Below are positions 1 to 7,842 of a DNA stretch of 27,144 nucleotides, piece after piece (positions within the stretch are counted from its first letter, which is position 1; each line of letters begins with the position of its first letter). Below the pieces are notes generated by a model. The model was not told where the DNA came from. It did no database searches and worked only from the letters and a program-made list of their open reading frames with translations. The position numbers and the translations under genes are program-made. The stretch covers positions 1-27,144 of the forward strand of contig JAOXYB010044726.1 in the NCBI GenBank assembly GCA_028565635.1, given 5' to 3'. The DNA comes from Phoronis ovalis (Eukaryota > Phoronida > Phoronidae).

Positions 1-50
1 AAAAATTTGGATTGGGTTTGCTACCACAAGCTAAAATTTTGGATTGGGTT
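1..50 (+). repeat. Short tandem direct repeat at left edge
   Basis: The 13-mer TTTGGATTGGGTT occurs at 6-18 and again at 38-50, a period of 32 bases. A 12-base inverted copy (ACCCAATCCAAA) lies at 3531-3542 inside intron 1 of the SPAG8 gene. This may be part of a dispersed repeat cut by the window edge. Nothing else is recognisable up to about base 450. Confidence 0.4.
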
Positions 51-473
51 CCGCGGCACATCCCTGTAGTCAAAAAAACCTTGAGTACTCTCCCCGGGTG
101 CACGCGTCATATCGTTTCAGTGCGGTCTTTTATGTAGATATATTTTTATGAGAAATATGATTCATTAGTAACAATATATTTTATATTTTTTTATATAACG
201 TTTTATATAAGCCTAAGAATTTGAAGATTACAATCACACAATGCTCATTCCCGGGATATCATTCAACTGTATCTAAAGTGATAACACGAAAACTCAGCAC
301 ACGCGTATATGCATGTGCGAACGTTGATTACAAAGAATGAAATGCATAGTATATATTTTAGATGATTAGAGACGGAGAAGATTATTCCTTAGTGTAGTGT
401 AGAAAGAGACGTTCATGCAAGTAATAAAGTATGTAAAAAGGGGAAATTACATGCTGTGCTAAACAAAAATATA

Positions 474-479
474 TTTATT
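474..479 (-). terminator. SPAG8: Poly(A) signal AATAAA of the SPAG8 gene
   Basis: TTTATT on the plus strand reads AATAAA on the minus strand. It lies about 165 bases past the SPAG8 stop codon (645-647), a normal 3' UTR length. I saw no better hexamer between the stop and this one. Confidence 0.6.
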
Positions 480-644
480 CACGTACATTATACATAAGAC
501 AGTATTAACATTATCACTTGAGGTGTTACTACATGCATCTGTAGACCCTCTAGTTATTATCGCCACCTGGTGTCAATATCAATATATTGCAGATTTATAG
601 GTTTGAGTTCAAATGTCTCTTTGTGATTTAGAATAAGTTTCCAA

Positions 645-3600
645 TTACATTTTTGGATAATTCTCTTGATCATGTGGCACGGTTTCATTCAAGTATTCAT
701 CAATTGGTTTACTAAATGCATCATTCTTACGGAATGGTGTGTCTAAAGCGCCTTGTCGAATCTGTGAAACTCCCTGTAAAAAATATTTTTTATTAGAATA
801 ACAGTCTTTATGCAAACTACTAGTATTTTATAAAATATAACTAAACATAAGAAAAATATTCCAGAAAATGGCTGTTGCAGACTAGGAACTGTACATGGAA
901 TCATTGAATCATTAACACCATAGGTCAACATACAATTAACACTTTTTCATCAACCTAGTCAATGGTGAAGAATTACTTAAACAATCATAGTATCCAGAAC
1001 TGGATCCAGATCTTCACCAACATTTAACTAATGTGTAATGGTGATACACTTGACCCATCTACCAAGTTTTGTCTAAATAGTTTTGGGATATCCTGTTAAC
1101 AGGGGTGAATCTGCACCATCACCTGATGGTAGACATCACAAAATCAATCAGATTGCCACCTAGTTCTTTGCTCAGTTTTGTGTCTACATACACAGAGAAA
1201 AGCACTCACTTGTATTTAAACAGAATGAAAATATATAATTTGCTAGTATTAGGACTTACATGTATTTTCGCTCTGTGTTCTGTCCAAAATGTCACAGGTT
1301 GTTCATTTTTTATATCATGTGGCTGAAATGATATTTGAATTTTTGTTACGCTAAGAAGTATGTAAGAAATCCTATATATCAACTTAATGTTAGCAAAAAA
1401 AGTTCATAAAATACAGCTAATTAACTTTTACCATATTTAGGGTTATTTCTACTATCACCCCATTACCTTCAGGAAAATAACAGGCAAATACTAAATCAAA
1501 TAAATATATCAAAACCAACAATTACATCAATATCAAAATGCATTTTAGAAAATCAACAGCATAAAATTGTAATTTGCTATAAAAACTGGACCATGCAACT
1601 GGATAGTGTATTTCACAAAATAGTATATCAATTACCAAATCTAGCTTCTAACTGGTAGAATCTAAAAGTACATAAATAAGGTGTCTAATATTTATCTGTT
1701 TCTGGGTACCTATATTTAGTAGAGGGTCCATGAATATGTATATTATATTTGTGGAGAACTCAGTGGACATAAGAATTATTCAGTAAAGTTATTTCAAAGG
1801 TGGGAAATATAATCTAGTACTACTAGCCTATGACTTAGTTAGTAATAATAGTCACAGTTAAAATGGAGGACACAATCCAGATCCCCATTCGTAATATAGC
1901 CTTCTCTAATACTCACTCTTGTTGGTTTAGGGTCAACAGAGACAAAATCTGGTTTATCAAAATCAGCCATTTTTGTTGATGTAAAATCTACTGGTTCTGG
2001 TGGTGGATTAATTTCGTCATGTACCTCTTGTCTGAAATTATAATCATTAAATCTTAAAATCATGTTCACGCCATACCGTCTTGTCTGTCCAGACAGTATT
2101 TCTAGGAATCTTCCTTAATGTAGTTTCCAGACTAGATTCATCTTTTTCGCAAGCATCGGAAGGTACTAATTGGCATGGTATGCAGTTACCATGACAGTGT
2201 CCTAAACATATTGCTCAACATATTTACCAGTTACATTACAAACTTTTTAACAAAAACTGTTTTCAAAATACTTGTTATAAAAACACAAAAACACTCACGC
2301 CACTTTTTGTAGTAAAAGCTGTTCCATGATTTCTCGTTTAGACCCTACAAAACAAAAAAATTATTAGAATACCAGTTACACAATATAAGTATAGTTGCAT
2401 GAGTTATTCTAAGGGATACAGTCTTGAATAACAGTTATTTAAACTTAAACATAGCTTGTACTCACAATACCATGCATATAGTGTCAATCTTGGTAATTAA
2501 GTAATATAACTTGAATTTTATCAGCATTCAATATTTAAGCAAACTGGTTTTTGACAGGTAAAATGTACCTAAATGGATGTAATTTTTAAACCTTTGCTTG
2601 TGCACACTTACTAGAAGTACAAAATGTACCTATACAAGTTATTTTGAAACTTTAGTCGTATGTCTATACTAAGAATTGTTTCGGATCAGTGAATGGCTAA
2701 TTTTGAATTTTCAACTTCCACCTACTTTTGTTGAAAAATGCCATTTATATGTCTGTGCAACTTAAATCCAAGGTATTTTTCAATTGTCTACCACCCATAG
2801 CATTAGAGTTTGAGAAGGCATTATTTTGTCTCTACCTACCTACTGTTCTAACAGGGCATTTTTCTGGTGGTGTGTATACAGCTCTAACAGTAGTTAAGTT
2901 AGAAGCCTTTGCATCTAAATCTGTAGTCAACACACCCTTGTGACCATCTTTAAATATCTGAGCTGAACTTGTGATGTTACCACCTAGTTTACCTTGATCA
3001 AAATCAGCAACTGCTCTCTAAAATAGTTAAAATACAAAAATAATAGCCATTGATTCTTTATTGATAAAAATCACAAATACACAAAATGAATAATTATGGC
3101 TTCAAACCTCAAGTTGGAAACAATACAGTTGTTATGTACACCAGTTTTTCAATTCACACGATCCTTTGGGCAATTCAGTACCGACAATGTTTTTTTGGAT
3201 AGTTCATACAGAATCATGCAAAGGATTGTGTGATATGATCCTACATTGTTCATACTGGACCCTGGAAAGCATTGTTAGTACTGATCCCATCACATAAGCA
3301 TGCCACATTGTGGCGCCATCAACATTTTCTTGCGTTGCAATTGCGCTTACCGAGTGACGGTGGAAAGCAAAGAAAGGTGTGCTGCTGTACGTGTGACTGA
3401 AAGCAGCAAATCAAAGTATTTTTGGTTACCAAAAATAATATACTGAATTCATGTTTTTTACATATACACGCAGCTCCTACTTCACACATGTTTTAATAAT
3501 ATACTGTGGTCATGGTATGTAAAATTTAGGACCCAATCCAAAGGATAAGACAGCTGGCGAAACTTCGTTGCAGCTATGTTACAACGGTTACAATATACTG

Positions 3601-4214
3601 AGACTAATATGATTGATAACATACAAAGTAACAGGAGAAATAGCTTAGCTGGGAGAGCTTTAGGCTTAAACTAGTTAAAGGTGGCTCAATCCCGGTTTTC
3701 ATCATTTTTTTTCAAATTCTTCTATGAACACTACATTTTTACTTTTTTTATTCTTCTTTATATTTTTTTTGAATCCAAAATGTTGTCCATGTCAAAAACT
3801 TTCCTGTGTTCACAGCGCTGTCAGAAATCTGGTCAATAACCAGCGAAATAATATATTAAACAACTGATCGATCATGGAAGACATGTTTTATGCTCCGAAC
3901 TTTAAACCAAATCAAAATACATCTTATAGCACCTTGTACAACGCGAACGCTTTTAAATCCACACTGAATACATATCTAATTCCCCGACCCAGCGTGACGG
4001 AAACCAGCTATGACATGTTCACATCACCGTCATGTTCAGTATTTATTAGAAAGAAAAAGTGCGAGACAAAATTTACAATAGTCGATATATAGTAGACATC
4101 CATATATATATAAATCATTAAATGTCCTACCTCTTCATTCCAATTTTCCAATAAACATTTTGCTTTGGAATTATTCACTCTGATCTCATTTCTTCCTTGG
4201 TTTAAGGAGCTCAT
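645..4214 (-). CDS. SPAG8: Sperm-associated antigen 8 (SPAG8) orthologue, six coding exons, 204 aa
   Basis: Exons in transcript order: 4214-4131, 3017-2840, 2344-2299, 2031-1917, 1322-1260 and 773-645 (stop TAA). Every intron is GT..AG, and exon phases add up to a 615-base frame with no stop. The protein starts MSSLNQGRNEIR. Motifs shared with vertebrate SPAG8, as I recall that family, are ENWNEERAVADFDQ (about 23-36), GSKREIMEQLLLQ (88-100), NEQPVTFW (147-154), DTPFRKN (173-179) and ENYP (199-202). SPAG8 is known as a microtubule inner protein in the A-tubule of axonemal doublets, in sperm flagella and motile cilia. The vertebrate protein is about twice as long; the Gly/Pro-rich N-terminal half is absent here. 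The start was chosen because exon 1 opens with an ATG that gives this frame, and an RFX-like X-box lies about 115 bases upstream. The exon 2 donor was placed after base 2840 (AG|GTAGGT) because only this phase restores the family motif in exon 3. Loss of a further upstream coding exon cannot be excluded. Confidence 0.92.
3154..3283. repeat. SPAG8: Interleaved imperfect inverted repeats in SPAG8 intron 1
   Basis: The 14-mer at 3154-3167 is complementary to 3220-3233 with one mismatch. The 14-mer at 3176-3189 is complementary to 3270-3283 with two mismatches. The arms interleave rather than nest, so they cannot form one hairpin. This looks like a decayed MITE or duplicated inverted element. Confidence 0.4.
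3634..3703 (+). repeat. tRNA-like sequence (tRNA pseudogene or SINE head)
   Basis: A box-A-like block, TAGCTTAGCTGGGAGAGC, is followed by a degenerate B box, GGTGGCTCAATCCC. The acceptor arms GGAGAAA (3634-3640) and TTTCATC (3697-3703) pair at six of seven positions counting one G-T. The D arm pairs GCTT with GAGC. The anticodon arm pairs about four of five. The T stem is poor, the base before the would-be anticodon is C instead of T, and the B box lacks the TTC core. A working tRNA is therefore unlikely. The T-run that follows would fit a polymerase III terminator or a SINE boundary. Confidence 0.45.
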
Positions 4215-4494
4215 GGTTAAATTTAAATGTATAATTTAAACTGGTCTAAGAATTGAGATATTTGAATAAACCAAGCAAAGCATTTACAAATGTTCGACCC
4301 TATGCTTTTCCGGAAGTAATATGGCGTTGTCGTCATAGAAACTGCGCGAAATTATACGCGCAAGGGTTTATTTCCCATCATGCCCCATTAACATTGACAT
4401 AGGAACAAGCATTCTCCTGTTGTTTTTGTAGGACGGGTATGGTTTGCCCCCGGGGTTTGTCCCCCCGGGTTTGCCTTGGTTCATGAATGATTAG
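3874..4494 (+). CDS. Possible small two-exon gene antisense to the SPAG8 5' end, 75 aa
   Basis: Exon 1 would be 3874-4038, beginning MEDMFYAPNFKPNQ, rich in Asn, Thr, Tyr and Ser. Exon 2 would be 4432-4494, ending GFVPPGLPWFMND before TAG. The exon 2 acceptor is strong: a pyrimidine run ending TTGTTTTTGTAG. The donor (TTCA|GTATTT) is weak. Both boundaries are phase 0. Without splicing, exon 1 stays open to a stop at 4090-4092, giving 72 residues. The intron would contain the SPAG8 first exon and promoter sites on the other strand. I do not recognise the protein. The composition looks more protein-like than random AT-rich translation, but a chance pair of open frames is a real alternative. Confidence 0.25.
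4310..4317 (+). promoter_or_regulatory. SPAG8: ETS-type site CCGGAAGT upstream of SPAG8
   Basis: CCGGAAGT is the high-affinity ETS/GABP core, common near TATA-less animal promoters. It lies about 100 bases upstream of the SPAG8 start codon, next to the X-box-like site. Confidence 0.4.
4329..4342. promoter_or_regulatory. SPAG8: RFX X-box-like site upstream of SPAG8
   Basis: GTCGTC-AT-AGAAAC fits the X-box consensus RYYNYY-N(1-3)-RRNRAC at every defined position. RFX factors drive ciliary genes through such sites, usually within about 200 bases of the start. This one is about 115 bases upstream of the SPAG8 ATG. The consensus is loose, so the support comes from place and gene type. Confidence 0.45.
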
Positions 4495-4672
4495 TGTTTG
4501 GTGCCTACGGTGTCCGTGAAAAACTGCACGGTATATGTGACTGCTGGATAATCCACTCAAGATTGTGGATTTGTGCTTTCTGAGACTTGTTTCTAAACCT
4601 TGCTCGCTTGAACACCAGAAATATCGCCAGAAAATAATAATATAATTGTAAAAAGTAATCACCAGGTGGAGC

Positions 4673-5320
4673 TTAGGCAGGATTATTTAAAAGGATTGGA
4701 CTCAATTACAACTAGACAGCCTTTTAGCAAAGGCAGGGTTGCTCGTATTGGCTTTTATGACCGTTAAATTACCTCCAATTACTACCTTTCAACATATTTT
4801 TAGAATTTTGACCTTTGACCCATAAATGACCTTTTGACACCAAGGTCAGCAATGGCCTACGCTGGGAATGTCAAACCTCAAATATCATGTTCTTAACTAC
4901 AACAGACTTCGAGATATGGCCCCGGGGATATGGCTTAGTGAATTTTGGACGATCAATAAATTAATTGAAAAGATGCCACAAAAATAAAAACAAAACCCTT
5001 TAGTACCGAAATCTTCTCAAAGATCACCTAAAATACTTCGTTGTAACTCAATACAGTCATTTTAGAACATTTTGATTTTTTTCAAAATTTGACCTTCAAA
5101 TGACCTTTTGACCTCAAGGTCAACAATGGCCTACCCCAGAGATGTCATCCATCAAGTATCAAGTTCCTAGCTGTAACCATCTTCGAGATATAGCTTGCTG
5201 AAAATTGGAAGAAAAAGAAAAAGAAAAAGAAGAAGAAGAAGAAGAAAGAAATCATACAAAACCAATAGGCTTGCTCCCTTATAGGAGCAACCCTAAATAT
5301 TGTTAGGCAGGATTATTTAA
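4673..5320. mobile_element. Non-autonomous element insertion with 18-bp target-site duplication
   Basis: A perfect 18-bp direct repeat, TTAGGCAGGATTATTTAA, bounds a 612-base insert (copies at 4673-4690 and 5303-5320). Inside, AGGGTTGCTC at 4735-4744 is perfectly inverted as GAGCAACCCT at 5285-5294, and GTATTGGCTTTT has an approximate inverted match just inside the right end. Two diverged blocks of about 130 bases (about 4790-4930 and 5068-5195) share GACC-rich sequence, an AAGGTCA, an ATGGCCTAC and a TTCGAGATAT. A purine tract of (GAA)n lies at 5215-5250, then a TTGCTCC/GGAGCAA hairpin. The long duplication resembles LINE-driven insertion, while the inverted ends resemble a DNA element, so the class is unclear. 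I see no coding frame. Confidence 0.75.
4809..5122. promoter_or_regulatory. Clustered nuclear-receptor half-sites inside the element
   Basis: TGACCT-T-TGACCC at 4809-4821 is a DR1 arrangement on the minus-strand reading (AGGTCA type). In the second block TGACCT occurs at 5101-5106 and 5109-5114 (DR2 spacing), followed two bases later by AGGTCA at 5117-5122. These match half-sites bound by RXR, HNF4 and related receptors. Occupancy is unknown; they may simply be part of the repeat consensus. Confidence 0.4.
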
Positions 5321-7112
5321 GATACGTTTATGAAGAAAAGAAACTAACTTTTTTGTGTGGGGTAATATTTTCTTGTAGTGGCCTCAATTATTCAATAAAA
5401 AAGCTTCGAATAAAAGTACATTTTTCCCATTTGACATGAAACAATACCATCTGGATATCCACGAATGTCAATTTTAATTATTTTATACAGGTGGCCATAT
5501 TTCAAATTCCTTGTAATTAGAGTTGTGCTATTTTTTGTCTCTACCGGATATTAAAATTATCCTGTACAGGGTTTAAGATAAATTTCATTAACAGACTGTT
5601 TATCTGTGCAAAACGGGAAGAAACACGTGGAAGCAATTTAGAAAAGTGAGCCATTGTAGCTAAAAACAGCTATTATATTACCTCAGTGCGAGGGAGTATT
5701 TAATGCAGGATGAGTATTGCCAGACGTACTATCTAGTGCAACTCGATAAAAATAACTGTTTGCGTTTTTGGCGAAAATTATACATATTTTAAAAACAAGC
5801 AATTAATTATAATGTTTTACAAAATTTAATAGTGCCACTTGTCAAACAACATATTGATAAAATATAAAAATTAATTTGCAAAACATTATATGGACGCATT
5901 TACTTTTTTAAATCTTTATAAATAATATTTCTCGAAAAGATATTCAACCAAATACTGCATTTATAAATTCCCCGTTATCCTAGTTAACGGCGTTTTAATA
6001 ATTAAAGCGTCCGCCTCACTTCATCATTTTTATCAACGAGTCGTTAGCAGCAATTGTAATGGAATTTTGTGGATATGAGCAAGTGCCGGCTCGAGTACTA
6101 GTATTATTAGTTGTGGAGTAAGGATTTTCAGCTTCAACTTGTTTTGAATTGCTCTGTTGTTATGAAATATAACCTGTCACCAATAAATAATGGAAAAGCA
6201 CGATCGGCAACAGTGATGAACATAAGCAATATATGACATATTAGATTATTTCTTTGTGACGAATGTTGTTACACGTGACTTCAAAGACTAAGTAGTCTGC
6301 AAGGTGCCAGAGTCAACCTTCATGTGACTACTTACCATATATTAAACTGCACACAGGTTGCGATTTCGAAAGTAAAATTAAAACAACCTTTTAATTAGAA
6401 ATGTTTATTTTATAGTAACTGATATCTTTAGCAGTGTTCATCATAGTACAAATATAAAATAAATAAGTTATATATACAAAACATTAATACGTAACAGGCT
6501 ATAGTGAATTATTAATATCTGCTTGGTGTAAACAGTTTTTATTCTGTACACGCTAACACAACGAAAAACATCTTCATCTAATTTGATTATTTTATTAGGC
6601 GGTCGTGTAACAACCCTCACACGTGACTTCAAAATCTTTGAATCACGATTCCATACATAGTTATTGCTACAGATACCAAGCAATATCTAAAATCATTTTT
6701 ACAAAACATCCCATTTCACAATTTTCAACTGGTCTGTACTCACACCTACTGGCTGCAACAACTCCTTGTTATCCACTGTCAGCATTTGAATGAAACACTG
6801 AGTTCTACTAAAACTCTTAAATATCTCTCGTTAGTCGCAAACAGCTTAACTGAAAAGCATTATTAAAAGCATTTTTAACAGTATGCTTTGTTATATAACT
6901 TTTTGCGCTATTAAAAACGTGTGTGTAAAATGAACAAGTTCTCCAAAAATATACAAAATTTTCTTTACGGTGCAAAACATTAATTTGGCAATACACAATC
7001 ATATAAACATTCGCTGCGCAAGCAACTTTACACTGAAGTGTGAACTATGCACACATTATAAGCCAATAATACATAATGAACGTGCTAAAATTCGACTCGG
7101 GTATATCATAGA
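5321..7112. other. Intergenic, no supported gene
   Basis: AT-rich DNA between the mobile element and the 3' flank of the vWA gene. Short ATG frames exist on both strands but lack splice context or recognisable protein. ACACGTGACTTCAAA is repeated at about 6271 and 6620; it contains a CACGTG E-box. No RNA gene was seen. Confidence 0.5.
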
Positions 7113-7194
7113 CCAGTCTGAATAAATCCATTAGTTAGTGTTCCCCTCTTCCGTCAAGGAAGAAATAACTAGCGGAGGAATTTATTCAGACTGG
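7113..7194. terminator. Inverted repeat with AATAAA on both strands
   Basis: CCAGTCTGAATAAAT (7113-7127) is perfectly inverted at 7180-7194, with weaker pairing continuing inward. Each arm carries AATAAA in its own 5'->3' reading: plus at 7121-7126, minus at 7181-7186. The minus copy is about 660 bases past the vWA stop codon and is the first AATAAA I see downstream of it, so it is a candidate cleavage signal. It could equally be a small MITE. Confidence 0.4.
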
Positions 7195-7842
7195 CCAATT
7201 ATCAGGAAGCAACAATATTCTTATTTTCGACATTTCCAAAAGATGACTTTACAAACGTGGGAGAAATGGAATGTACAAAAACCACCGAATTTCGGATAAC
7301 GTTCTCACAATCTTGATGCCATATTCTACTGCATATCGCTATGTATAAAATATCTCGATTCTAAAAAAGCACGTCATATGCAAACCAGCATGTCTCAAAG
7401 ATATTTCCATCAGCGGTATTTGATTCTGTCATTATGCAAAATAATTTTTAAAAAGCCCATCATAATTCTATTCACTCAAATATACATAGTCTCCTCATGC
7501 ACAAACCTCATTAGATATTCATTCCGTCAGATTTAAGAATATGCAAATTTTCTTCTTTCTTGCAATTTGTACCCCTCAATAATTTAGTACATGACTGTAA
7601 TACATATTGTAATTATTATAAATGCTAAACTCATTCTTGAGATTCATATAATGCTAAAAGTCAATTACAGGTATATTCGCAGGTTGCGCTTTCTTGCCTG
7701 TTCTAAGGATTATCTAAAGCAGGGCAAGAAAACTGGAGAGTGCAGTGGCATGTTTTATATTACATACGTCTGTGTAAGCATACATAAGGCCATTGTCGAG
7801 GTTTAAAAGAGTGGGTAGTAACATAAACGTACAAGTGCTTTA

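Noticed and set aside
1105-1326. 73-codon plus-strand frame with a hydrophobic stretch
   Set aside because: It starts with GTG and lies opposite SPAG8 exon 5, whose EQPVTFW motif explains the coding signal.
6059-6120. Short plus-strand exon-like frame (MEFCGYEQVPARV) with GTAAGG donor
   Set aside because: Nineteen codons only, with no downstream exon found.
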